A stretch of 57,186 bases of DNA, taken from assembly GCA_029204225.1 (NCBI GenBank), contig CM055094.1, positions 18,179,993 through 18,237,178 on the forward strand, written 5' to 3'. The stretch is from Diphasiastrum complanatum (lineage: Eukaryota > Streptophyta > Lycopodiopsida > Lycopodiales > Lycopodiaceae). The translations under genes were made by a program, and so were the position numbers. The notes beneath the pieces were generated by a model. It saw nothing but the letters and a program-made list of their open reading frames with translations, made no database searches and was not told the origin of the DNA. Of the stretch, positions 21,874 through 32,400 are shown piece after piece (positions within the stretch are counted from its first letter, which is position 1; each line of letters opens with the position of its first letter).

Positions 21874-23204
21874 ATGGCTACACATAATCGGAGACCAAGA
21901 GGAACCATTGATGCAATCAATATTTGCAATGAAAAAAATGCAGAAGATCAATGGATACCAAGAATATATCGAGAATATCAATGGATCTTGATGCATCCCT
22001 CTGCAAAAGGCTCATTTCGAAAAAGAAAAAGATTGGATAACATATATAGAAGCTCTTGGAAAGGCAGGATAATGGATTTTAAAGTATCACCTGCCAGTCA
22101 ATCTATCACGGAAGTTTTAGTTCAGCATGCTTATCTTCACAATGAGCTCAACATTCATGATCTGAATCCAAACGATAGAAGGAAATGCAATTGTAAGTTT
22201 TCAGATTCAATTTTTTTATATTTATCATTGTCTTTAAATTATATTTTTCTTGAGATGTTTTTGTTGGTTTTGCAGATTTGTATCCATCAAATTTCTTTGA
22301 ATGGCAATCAGTTCAATCGATTGTAGGAATAATCAATGTCATACATTCGGATATCAATATTTTACAATATAAAGGTCGTTCTCCAAAATTACTTTTAGAG
22401 TCAGGAGTTTTTTATTATGATCACACATATTTTCCTGATAAAAATGGTTTAGTTGGTAGATTAGAGCCATATCCTCCACGAGATTTTTCGAGTGAGGAAT
22501 GGATTTTTCATGATGCAGCAATTTCAGAAAGTTTTCGATCTAGGCTATATATTGATATTCAGAGTATATTAAAATGCAGCACTGGATCAAAGAATAATAG
22601 ATTAAGTTGGTATCTACCTTTAACAGTTTTTGTTGATTTTTTTTCCAAATGCAATGTTCGGAGAACAAAAACAATGTTTATTTGTAAGGACTTGAGTGCT
22701 GATATAATCGCCGAGCTGTTGGATGATGGTTGGGATACAAAACAAAATCAGCAAGTTGAGTGCAGAGTATGTTACTCATCCATGACATTTAGATATCACA
22801 TCGAAAAGCAAATGCTCACTTTGCTACTGTATTATAAAAGATGGACTAAATGAAAACATGTTTGGAAGCCACTTGATCAAGATTTCGGTATAAACCCTCA
22901 AGAGCAACTTCAGATAACAGTGAAAAGAAATGACAACATTCTTGCAATGGTTGAAGTCGAGGAAGATTGGTGTCTCAATCACATTCGATCAGAACTAGAC
23001 ATGTTGCAATTTGATCTACCTCAATACTATCAATTTCTATTGAATGGTGTAAAGGTACGTTATGCCATATAAAAATATTCCTTTTTTTCCTATTTCTAAG
23101 TGAATCAGTTTCATGAAATATATAGCTAAACAATTTCTCTTGTGCAGGTAAGAGTAAGACATGAAGAGAATATAAAATGCAAAGACATTGGAACATCCAT
23201 TTAA
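21874..23204 (+). CDS. three-exon gene of unknown family, one in-frame stop
   Basis: I do not recognise the family. Exon 1 (21874-22192) starts at an ATG in a good plant context and reads MATHNRRPRGTIDAINICNE. A GTAAGT donor at 22193 and a TTTTGCAG acceptor ending at 22275 bound an 83-bp intron; the frame continues into exon 2 (22276-23054). Exon 2 is aromatic-rich with YPSNFFEWQSVQSIVG, FYYDHTYFPDKNGL and RDFSSEEWIFHDAAIS. A TGA at 22851 interrupts it, after which the same frame runs on with WKPLDQDFGINPQEQLQITV and AMVEVEEDWCLNHIRSELDM to a GTACGT donor. Exon 3 (23148-23204) adds VRVRHEENIKCKDIG and a stop. The frame agreement across both introns and past the TGA suggests a once real protein whose copy here is damaged, or a sequence error. 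No membrane segment or signal peptide is evident. The end may be incomplete. Confidence 0.5.
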
Positions 23205-23649
23205 ATTGAAGATCCATAGATGTAATACAGTTTTTTGTATACATCATTTAAGAATATATATGAACCACTTTTTCTATGAGGCTCATTCATTTCTATGATC
23301 TCCATTTCCATGGTGCAAAACACAATGTAATTGCAACTGGATAATATGAGTTTTCAATAGCAAGATTCATCGTCTCCTGCAAGAAATGCACTATCTCCAT
23401 TGGAAAGAGCTTCATTCACTTGAACTCCAGTTGAACGCTTGCCCTTGTTGAAGTCTCGTATATATCGGTTGTATTTTTGGTCTCCATTGCCTTGGTCTGT
23501 ATTGTCCTTGTCTTGGCATATTTGGATATGTTCAGATGATGATCTGATCAAAGCTTTGTTGTGACAAATCTAAGTGAACTAATGTCGCATGTTTGGATTG
23601 GTTGTGGCAAAGGTTCGATCAGATCATCATTTTGAACTTATTCAGGAAA
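23205..23649. other. intergenic stretch with a short foldback
   Basis: No gene is supported. Between 23537 and 23632 the motif GATGATGATCTGATC (near 23537) and its reverse complement GATCAGATCATCATTTTG (near 23614) form an imperfect inverted repeat with about 65 bp between the arms; parts of the inner arms also pair. It could be a small MITE-like foldback. Confidence 0.45.
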
Positions 23650-23948
23650 AAGACCATGGTAAAGGCAAGGCAGACCAAGGCTATGAAACACAAACACTTT
23701 TTATTCAAATTTAAAAAAGTGTGGGAACCATCAAAATTGGAGGGAAACCCAACTTTATTCACTAACTTGACATTTAGGCCCTGCGACATTTACAGTCCCA
23801 CAAAAAGGCCTAAAGTCCTTTTATTAACATTCTAATTAATCAAATAACTATGTGATCATTGGGTTGGACTTACACACGCAGGGTGCCAAATCCCTCTCAC
23901 TTATTAACTAGGGTTAGGGTTGCCTTGGGATCCGCAAACCCTTCAGCA
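23650..23948 (-). repeat. 3' LTR of element D (right edge sure, left edge approximate)
   Basis: Sequence from about 23750 to 23948 is homologous to 55100-55313 (shared AGGCCT-GCGACATTT, TTACACACG-AGGGTGCC and CAAATCCCTCTCACTTATTA). On the minus strand the LTR starts TGCTGAAGGG after the purine tract GGTGGGGGATAA (23949-23960); the homologous copy starts TGTTGGAAGA. The other end of the LTR cannot be matched to 36250-36680 because the two stretches seem to be different parts of the LTR. Confidence 0.6.
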
Positions 23949-23998
23949 TTATCCCCCACCAAAACTGGTGGCGGTCCCACGACACCTGCAATATGCAG

Positions 23999-26690
23999 TT
24001 ATTGGTGACTTTTATTGGCTTCACACCAAATCTTAATTAAATGATACTGCACCTTCTCCACAAAGTCAAGGCGTGCAGTATTGAAATCCAAATTATGCGG
24101 CAGGAAACAACGGTGGGCTCCGGCAATCCACTTGGAAGTTGTCCATGAAGTGAAGCGGGATTCCCTAGAGCCTCCCATCATAGCCGCACGGAAATACAGT
24201 CGAGCAATCGCAGCTGATCTTTGATTTGCTCTGAGGCCATCGGCTTATTTGGATCAAATGCCAGGGTAGGAAGGCAATCGTCCCATTTGGTTGCCACTGA
24301 CGCCAACAGAGTTAGATCTTTTGCAAACATTGTCGATTGTCGCACCGTTGGATCCGGAGAGTGGACATACTCTCTCTGATATGCTTGTAAGGCCCGGTGA
24401 TAATCCACTGAAATATTCCAGCTGTAAGTCTGGTGGATGATTGGCCAATTGGGCGTATAGATGGTGATTTTATCCATAGCCAATCCCAAATCTTTTTATT
24501 TTTGTCTTCGCGGCATTGGCACGTAATAAGGATCTACCCGCAACTGGCGAGGGCTGGCAACGTAACTCCTAATTGATTCCAAAGTTTTCTCAAAAACCGT
24601 GATTCTCCATGCCGGCTGCTCTCCCAGTGCAGGTATTTTGTCCAATTCTTTGTCGGCCTCGATCTCAAAGGTCTTAAATTTGAGAACCCATCCACCGTGC
24701 GAAGACTCATGTGGATGCTGCTTTAAGAAGGTTTGGATCTGGTCCTCAACGCTGATGGGCCTTCTAAATAAATGGCTTGTCCTTGATGAGGATGGACCCG
24801 CTGTTGATCTCCCAGTGCAGGTATTTTGTCCAATTCTTTGTCGGCCTCGATCTCAAAGGTCTTAAATTTGAGAACCCATCCACCGTGCGAAGACTCATGT
24901 GGATGCTGCTTTAAGAAGGTTTGGATCTGGTCCTCAACGCTGATGGGCCTTCTAAATAAATGGCTTGTCCTTGATGAGGATGGACCCGCTTGTACTGCCG
25001 GTATAGTTGGCGGTTGATCTGCTAGACCTGAAGCTCCCCCCTGGTCCATGCTCGAATCAACCCCTGTATTCATCTGTACAGCTTCTTGGCGCGAAGGGGA
25101 GAATTGTCGCATGACCGGGACGGAGATTTGTGGTCCGGCTTCCAAAACTTGAACGACGACTTTTTCATAGGCGTTGATACTCTCTTTTGCCTTTGCCAAC
25201 TCGGTTGAAACTGCTCCTTTGAACCTATCAAAGCGGCCTTGGAATCCCTGAAGGGCCACTTTGTATGTTTCCACTTTCTTGAACAAATATGCAATCTCCG
25301 TCGGTGTGACCGGATGGTCGGGTATTTGTGTTTGCAGATATGCATCACGCTCAAGGGTGGTCGCATCCAATTCACCTTGAAGCCGTGTGCGATCCTGTTC
25401 GGCCATTTGTAATTTCCCCTTCAGCAGCTGCACCTGTTGCTTGGCATCTTGCACTGCCTTATCTACCTGATCTTGTGCGGTTGTCAGGGCATTTTGTAGG
25501 GAGCTGATGTAGGTTTCCAAGCGATCAGCTTGTTGCTGGGCCAATGACTTTTCACTTTTAGCCTTTTCTTCATGTTGCTTGGCTATCTTCACCTCTCGAT
25601 CCAGCTGGACAATTTTCTGGCTGATCAGAGTGTTTTCGGATCCTAAATCAGAGATCCTCTGTTCCATTTCTTTCTTCTTATCCAGCATAGACTGGATCAC
25701 TTGCCCAAGGCTTGAAACTAACCCGAGAGCATCACCAGAATCGACAATCGTGGAGGTGGCAGCAGCAGGAGACCCTGATGGTATTGTCCTTGGTAGCGTG
25801 GAATAGGTGCCAAGGTCTCTTCTTCTTCAAAAATATCCTCGTCTTCAAACCCTTCAGGCACCGTGGCGTCGAACTGCTTCGGTGACTTTACATCTGTGTT
25901 GACCTGAAGTGTGGTTGGGCTACCCTGTGTGGGTGGTTGCTGATTGGCATCTTCGACACCATCCTCTTCTGGGGGATTGGGGTTCAAAGGGTGCTGGGCT
26001 CTGGGGCATTTCAAAGATTTCGGTGGCCCCAAGGGGTTCGGAATCATCGAACATATCCATGAAGAACTGTGTGTTGGGTGAGGTTGCTTCGGTGAGGCGG
26101 TCTGGGCAGCTTTGATGGGAATGGTAGGCCCAATGGTCACAGACTGTCCTTGTATGGGAGCAGAGGCGAGGGGAATTGAAAGTTTAGTGCGAACAGCAGC
26201 AGGGGGTGGAAGCGCAGCTGACGAGGTATGCCTAGTACGTCGTCATGATGCGGAAAGCGAGTCAGGAATTACGATCTCGCTGCATGGACGACGACGACTA
26301 TGAGAACTTGAGGCCTGGTGAGATGACTCGGCCGGTGCTTCTTCGTAAACCGAAAGCACAGAATCCAGGTGGAAGCCATGGATTCTGTTTTCTAAGTGAG
26401 AAGCGGCTAAGAGGGACAATAGAGAGCCAACGGCGAACTGCTGCTTTGTATTGGCCTTAATAGCTCGCTTGAGCTCACCAAAAACAGTCTTGAACCAGTT
26501 ATATGGTTCAAGAGGGGCTTTGGCCAACTTGATGTGGGAGTCCACTATCCTGTGAAGGATTTGAGATGTGATGCGGTCTTTCCTGAGGTTGCCAACCATT
26601 AGGAAATGATTCAACAATTGGGCAGCGACGTGGATGGAAGGCTCAGTGATGGCTCAGTGATTGCACAAGTGAGGAATGAATCGAATTTAG
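23999..26690 (-). pseudogene. extra sense ORF of element D: conserved N-terminal domain plus coiled coil
   Basis: This coding region lies between integrase and the 3' LTR and is not part of the standard gag-pol. Reading leftward from about 26690: a helical N-terminal domain with LLNHFLMVGNLRKDRITSQI, YNWFKTVFGELKRAIKANTK and HLENRIHGFHLDSVL (to 26243); a Pro/Glu/Asp-rich spacer (26140-25718); a long coiled coil (25700 to about 25250) with heptad-like MEQRISDLGSENTLISQKIV and KAKSEKSLAQQQADRLETYI; a basic/Ser-rich linker; and a C-terminal part (24640-23999) with ITVFEKTLESIRSYV, IHQTYSWNISVDYHRALQAY and FNTARLDFVEKVQYHLIK. The final motif recurs in the second D-family copy at 55390-55440, so it belongs to the family. 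Frameshifts, including a 188-bp tandem duplication, break it. Function unknown; some Tat-type elements carry extra ORFs here. Confidence 0.7.
24621..24990. repeat. perfect tandem duplication, 188-bp period
   Basis: Bases 24621-24802 and 24809-24990 are identical over 182 bp, both beginning CTCCCAGTGCAGG and ending GGATGGACCCGCT, with GTTGAT between. The period is not a multiple of three, so it shifts the frame of the extra ORF. Confidence 0.95.
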
Positions 26691-27397
26691 CCAACTTATA
26701 GGTGAATTTGGTGGGTCCATTACACTTAATAGTAGTTGGGTTGATCAGTTCTGAACAAAAATTTGCAAACATGTATAGTACTGTAAAAATAGGCTATAAA
26801 AATCTCGGCGAAGGTTTCTAGAGATCTGAACCTATCAAGCGAGCATTTTTCAGGGCTGGCGAAGGATGAACCTTCGCCCAGGAGGGTCCTTCGCCCAGGT
26901 ACTGTCATAAATGCATTTTGTTCACAATCTGAACCTATGGACAACCTAATTTTGTCATTTTAAGATCATCTAGCAGGTCGACGAAGGTTCATAATGATGT
27001 TATGATGCTCGACGAAGATTCTCAAAATGGCATATCACTAAACATTCGTCTGACTCAAAAATTAAATTTTCTCTTGTCAGAAACCTTTACCCACCTCAAT
27101 TTAGATAAACTAAGGGTGGATGTACAATCTGAGAGCTCAACGAAGGTTTCTGATACTGTATTGGCCAAATCTGCCCAAAACAAAGGTTTTCTACGTCATT
27201 TTCCATAAAAATACTATGCTTCCTTTTCCTTATGCTGATGACTTCCTGACTTTGGCTCATCAGTCTTTTCTTATTTTTATTTTTTATTTTTTATTTTCTA
27301 ACTGTTTTTTTCCAAAAAAAAAAAAAAAAAAAAGTTTAGCAAATTAAATACTGAAAACAAAAATTGAAAACAAATAAAATGAAAAGATATATTGAGA
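26691..27397. other. spacer between integrase and extra ORF of element D
   Basis: Non-coding, AT-rich, with a 20-base A run at 27314-27333. It holds repeated copies of GGCGAAGGTT or variants near 26808, 26858, 26871 (inverted), 26888 (inverted), 26979, 27010 and 27140. The pair at 26858-26878 forms a perfect hairpin, GGCGAAGG and CCTTCGCC around ATGAA. The same motif is scattered in the element's 5' leader. Confidence 0.65.
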
Positions 27398-28500
27398 TCA
27401 GGCTTGCTGAACTGGCGGAGCAGGCTGTCGAAACTTGCGTAATTGGTTGTCATTTACCGGAGTATCAAATTGTTTTCCATCCAAGTGCTCAAGAATTATT
27501 GCGCCATAGTTCAGGATTTCCTTCACTTTATACGGGCCTTCCTCAATAAACTTCAACTTACCCTTGATCAACTTGGTTTTGTACATCAATGCAAGATCTC
27601 CTGCTTTCAGATCTTTCTTGTGCAATCGCCGATCGTGTCGTGTCTTGCGGTGGGCTTTCTCTGTTGCTAAGGCATGAACTGCCATCAATCGGGTTTCACA
27701 TAATTTGTGCAACGCGTTGTGGCGAAGTTGTAAAGACTGATCATCATTTAATCGTTCTGTTGCTGCTATGCGTAAAGATGGGATTAAAAATTCAATCGGC
27801 ATAACAACATCTTGACCATAAACCAGTTGAAAAGGTGTTTGATTTGTACTATTTTTGTAAGCAGTTCTGAATGCCCATAATGCTGCACACATTTTATGTT
27901 CCCAATCAGACCGACTCGCTTCAACTGTCTTTGTCATAATGGTGCAGAGAATCTTATTGGAAGATTCAGCTTGGCCATTCCCTCTGGGATAATAGGGAGT
28001 ACTAAATCTGTGTATAACAAAAAAATCTTCCAGTAAACACTTTATTTGATTAACAAAGTGTGTACCCCTATCACTGACAATTTCGATCGGACATCTGAAT
28101 TTGATTATAATATTTTCATATAGAACCTTGGCCGTAGATTTTGCATCAGCCACTTTGACAGCTTTAGCTTCAACCCACTTGGTCATATAATCAGTTGCGA
28201 CAATAATGTATCGGGCCTAAGATCCTAGAGCAGCGAGATGAATAGGACCAACATAATCCAGTCCTCATTTTTCAAACGGTGCTTGCGATAAAACCGGATG
28301 TAAGGGTTCATAATTCTGTCGAGTAGGCCGTTGTGCTCGCTGGCAGACATCACATGTCTGAATAAAATTTTCTGTGTCCTTATGAAGCGTCGGCCACCAA
28401 CAACCGGATTGCAAAAGTTTGCGAACAGTAATATCTGTAGAGAAGTGTCCTCCACCCATGCCATCATGTGAAAACATGATTAGATCTGGTACTTCATGTG
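27398..28500 (-). pseudogene. element D integrase
   Basis: The zinc-binding part lies in the frame 28265-28792: HDGMGGGHFSTDITVRKLL with CDVCQRAQRPTRQNYEPLHP. The catalytic core follows in 27398-28186 after one stop near 28215: the first Asp in IVATDYMTKWVEAK, the second in IEIVSDRGTHFVNQ, the Glu in RGNGQAESSNKILCTIM. The C-terminal domain reads DLKAGDLALMYKTKLIKGKL and EEGPYKVKEILNYGAIILEH, the usual gypsy GPY/F module, and no chromodomain follows. The triad is complete. It ends at a stop at 27398. Confidence 0.9.
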
Positions 28501-29190
28501 GTAAAACACATCTTCGTAAAATATTATCTGATCCACGACGATACAATTGTTCTGCAATTAATTGATGAGGTTGAGCCTTATGAATCAATTTTCTTTTCTG
28601 TACTTTTGTCAAAGAGTCATTCGGTTGTCCGAGCATCAGGTACTCAACAATATCTGCCGCCCACTCAGGTACTGCTTCAACATAGAACAACACAGCATCT
28701 GGCAGTTCATCATCCACTTCAGTATTAATTGGTGCGGATTCAATTCGTGAAACGTGATCGGCTAGATAATGTTGCTTCCCCTTTCTAACCAAAATTCGAA
28801 AGTCAAATTCAGTTAATAATAATAACTATCTTGTAATACGTCCAGTATTACACGTCTTATTTACCAAGTAAAGTAACGGTTGATGATCCGTATAAAATGC
28901 AAAGTGTGTTTCCATGAGATAGTGACGAAATTCTCGAACAGAAAAAATCATGACTAGCGCTTCACATTCTGTTGTTGAATAATTCTTCTCTGGATCTGTA
29001 AGTTGTCTGCTTGCAAATCGTATAGGATAATCCTTCTAATAGTCACTTGGCTGCGTCAAAACTGATCCAATGGCATATTTTGAGGCATCCGTATGAACAT
29101 GAAATTCTAATGTCCAATCTGGATAACGCAGTATTGGTGTTGAAGATAATGTTTTTTTTAACTTTTCAAAGGCTTCTAATGCCTCTACTA
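28500..29190 (-). pseudogene. element D RNase H
   Basis: In broken minus-strand frames the three acidic RNase H blocks are readable: FHVHTDASKYAIGSVL (near 29100), STTECEALVMIFSVREFRHY (near 28960) and FAFYTDHQPLLYLVNK (near 28890), followed by LLLLTEFDFRILVRKGKQHY and LADHVSRIES, the typical link to gypsy integrase. The frame 28265-28792 continues from here into the integrase zinc domain. Confidence 0.85.
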
Positions 29191-29960
29191 TCCAAATAGG
29201 AACAATAGCGCAAAGAAGATAATAAAAATTCGATAGTAGTTCGCATGATCCATAAACACATAAACTCCTTGAATTGTTGCTGGCAGTGGCAATTCCACAA
29301 TAACTTTGATCTTAGAATAATCGGTGGCAATACCATGTCTTGATATCACATGTCCAAGCACCACTCCGTGAGAAACCCATATCTGGCATTTTTCTGGATT
29401 TAGAGAAATCTGATATTTGTGACATCTTTCAAAGACTTTCTCCAATCGATCTAGGTGGTCTGTATCTGTACTATGAACTCCCAAGTCGTCCAAGTAAATT
29501 TGAAGAAATTTTTGCAAATAATCTTAAAAGGCAAATTGCATTACTCTTTGGAATGAACTTGGTGCATTACAGAGTCCAAACGGCATTACTTTGTAAGCAT
29601 AGATGCCCTATTCTGTTGCAAAAGCAGTTTTGTGACGATCGGTAGGTGCAATCTTAACCTGGTTGTAACCACTAAATCCATCCAGGAAACTATAAGCTTT
29701 CGCTCCAGCAAGGTGATCCAAAATGCTTTCAGTAAAAGGTAACGAAAAGTGATCCTTCCGTGTCACTTTATTCATTGCTTTGAGAATGACACAGATTCGC
29801 AATTTCCTATTTTTCTTAGGAACAATGACAATCGGTGAAATCCATTCGGTATGCTCGATCTCATAAATGAAATCGACGTCAAGCAATCTCTGAAGTTCTT
29901 TCTTTATTAGATCTGCCACATTAGGATTACAGCGATAGAACTTTGTAGACTTTGGTACTG
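29188..29960 (-). pseudogene. element D reverse transcriptase
   Basis: The frame 29608-29919 holds VDFIYEIEHTEWISPIVIVP, KKNRKLRICVILKAMNKVTR and YSFLDGFSGYNQVKIAPTDR, the fingers and palm of a gypsy RT. After a frame change the frame 29188-29517 gives the catalytic LQIYLDDLGVHS (YLDD, where many Tat/Athila RTs have YMDD), then the thumb with LNPEKCQIWVSHGVVLGHVI and a VYVFMDHANYYRIFI block that normally reads GxxGYYRRFI. Confidence 0.88.
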
Positions 29961-29969
29961 CATCAGGTA

Positions 29970-30840
29970 CTAAAGGTATGGTATTTCAATGACTGATGTC
30001 GGAATACCCTTCAAATCTTGATACTTAATAAGTAGCAAATGGAGTGCTTGATACTGTTCAGGAGTAAGTTGTGATCCCAGTTGTACAATCTTTTCTGGTT
30101 CTCCTGGTTTGGCAAGATTCATTGGCTGCGTCCTAGCTGGGCCATCGTAAACCTCTTTAGATTCCGGCATGTGTTCTTCATGTTCACGATGTGCTTTAGG
30201 TAACATGATAACCACATCATCCAGTGTATAACGTTTAAAATGCTCTGGCATATCATGCTGGACTACATTTGCTTGTTCTTTTTCGAAAGGACTTGTCTTG
30301 GATCTTCGTTTAGTCTTCTTAGCAGGAATTGATCGTGGAGGTGATGACTTTCGGGATGATAAATCTTTCTTCTTAGGTGAAGACTTCCTAGACGATGATG
30401 TCTTGCTGGAGATCTGACTTGAAGAATCATTCTTGACTTTTCCTTTGCCTTTATCCAATAGAGGTGGCACTTCCTTTAAATCGATCTTTTGAGGGGGATT
30501 TTCCCATTTCAGGACTGTATTATAATGTTGCTTTGCTTGTTTCTTTGTCATCAAACCTGTCATCCTATCTCCCTTCAATATAACTACTTTGGGCGATTTG
30601 ATTGTTGGTTCATCAAGAACATTACGCACTCCAAATCTGGTTGGATCAATATGATGTAGAATCTGTTCATCCGTAAGTTTTGCATTGCCATCATAAGTTA
30701 AGGCATGGCTCATTGGTATGAGATCATCCTCAATTGGATTTGGTATAGGTTCCATTGATATCCAGGCTACATTCAGCACATTTAGTGGAAACGTGATTGG
30801 CGTATCCAAAGTTTGATCTAACAAGGAAATCTCGCTTATT
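29970..30840 (-). pseudogene. element D protease-RT linker
   Basis: An open 284-residue frame with no catalytic motifs: an acidic N-terminal part (PNPIEDDLIPMSHALTYDGN), a Lys/Ser-rich middle with SSSRKSSPKKKDLSSRKSSP, and a C-terminal part (LTPEQYQALHLLLIKYQDLK) leading to RT. A long linker of this kind between protease and RT occurs in Tat/Athila-type polyproteins. It is one of the few long frames still open in the element. Confidence 0.7.
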
Positions 30841-30842
30841 TT

Positions 30843-31185
30843 TTATTGAATATCTTGTTGACACATATATCCTGCTGTACAATCAATCGTTGCAAGAGCT
30901 TCGTTCCAATTGACAGTATCCATTTGAGAATCGTAGTGAATTCCCAATTTTTTCTCTGGTCGATCATAAGTGTGATCCGCTGTTGATGAATCGTCATCTG
31001 GCTTTTGAACCACTGGCTTGATAGTCCAAGTCGTAGGATCAATTTTAACTGCATGTTCACAATTTTCAAAAGTGATCTCATGACGAAAGTAATGACAAAC
31101 TGTACTCCTGCAATCTTGACAGGTATATCTTCCACCATTCCTCGTGGACAAACCGTCGTCTGATTAGCTAGCTTAATAGTCCAAA
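30843..31185 (-). pseudogene. element D protease, C-terminal part
   Basis: Right-to-left this resumes the protease after the inserted chromovirus. WTIKLANQTTVCPRGMVEDI and PVKIAGVQFVITFVM are the flap and C-terminal strands of a retroviral-type aspartic protease; the reading then shifts frame. The active-site part is on the far side of the insertion, near 33805 (AMIDGG). Confidence 0.72.
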
Positions 31186-31189
31186 TCTC

Positions 31190-32209
31190 CTCCAAGCAAC
31201 CTGCAAGCTTCAAGATGCTCTCCAACTCCAAGCTAGGATGCCTCCACCTACATAAGAATCTGCAAGCCTCCAAGGATCTCTCCTCTACCTGTGTCCCTAC
31301 TCTTTAAACACAAAGATAGATAACAAGCTGGCCTCAAGTATTCACCACCCAACCATAGCTAGATCCAAGCTCCAAGCAAAACCTATCTAGCACCCCCTTG
31401 CTAACCATAAACAAATCACAAGCATACCACAACACTCCATAGCATTCTCAAGATCCAAACCCTACTTATGTCCCATACCATAAGCAAGATCCAAAACTCA
31501 AGCATACTACGACAAGAAAGCACTCTACACACTAGTAGCAACACTAGAGCATAAGCAAAACAAACAAGAGAGATCTCTCTCTCCCAATGGGCGCCCTACT
31601 ACCCCCATATAGATGGCCCATGGACCCCTCCAATGCACTATGGAGTTCCATGCTCATTTAATGAGAGAGAGAGAAGCCTAGGGGAATTAAAGAATCTCCA
31701 AGAGCCTCCATAGACTTATGGAAGGCCAAGATACTCCTTCCATAACCTATGACTCTTTGAATGCCTTTCTTGTGGAGTTGGGAACTCAATGGACACTTTA
31801 GAAGGGCGCCCTCCTACTAGGTCCCATTGCTCAAGTTGTGCATATATACTTTGGTCCTAGACCAATTAAGTGATATGGTTCAAGGTTGAGGCCCAAGGTT
31901 TAGAAAAATAGTCATCCAATGACTTTCTAACACCTCTCTAGGTTCCATACCTCCATCCAAGGCATAGACACCTACTTGCCCTTAACCAAGGACACTAGTA
32001 TCTTAATCTAAGGTACATACCTTTAATACTAAGGGTACCTCTTATCCAAAGGTCACGTGACTCCATACCTTCAACTAAGGTATAGTCACTTGCCTGTCCT
32101 TATCCAAGGGCACATACCCTTAATCCTAAGGGTACCTTACCATTTAGCCCCCAACACTAAATGGACTATTAGGGGTCTGAAGTACTGCTAGTTACATAGG
32201 TATGTAACA
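31190..32209 (-). repeat. 3' LTR of chromovirus E
   Basis: On the minus strand it starts TGTTACATACC immediately after the purine tract. It is non-coding, with many short CCAAGG and CTCCAAG repeats and ACCTAAG-type tandem fragments between 31920 and 32140 (AGGTA-type words repeated). The left edge is only approximate because the second LTR is absent. Confidence 0.65.
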
Positions 32210-32221
32210 TTTCTTCCACCT

Positions 32222-32400
32222 AAACTTAAATTTTTTCTTGTAGGAAAAAATTTGAAAAATTCTTCTGGAGATCAGCCTCCTTTTCCCATGTATCCTCCTC
32301 TTTTGATTTGCCCCTCCACCTGACTAAACACCACTAGTGGACTCTTAGCCCTTCGGCTTAGCTTCTTATAGCCTTTCAAGGCCTAGGTAAGGGGGAATGC
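32222..32400 (-). pseudogene. chromodomain tail of element E
   Basis: The minus strand reads LVRWRGKSKEEDTWEKEADL followed by QKNFSNFFLQEKI and a stop. This is the second half of a retrotransposon chromodomain, the aromatic-rich module that directs chromoviruses to marked chromatin. It is joined almost directly to the end of RT, so RNase H and the integrase catalytic core have been deleted. Confidence 0.8.

Noticed and set aside
23905-23920. TAGGGTTAGGG, plant telomere-like
   Set aside because: Only two units inside an LTR; the homologous copy at 55279 has one unit, so it is ordinary LTR sequence.
27120-27347. Plus-strand frame ending in poly-Lys
   Set aside because: Lies across the element D spacer and the A-run at 27314-27333; the lysines are just poly-A.
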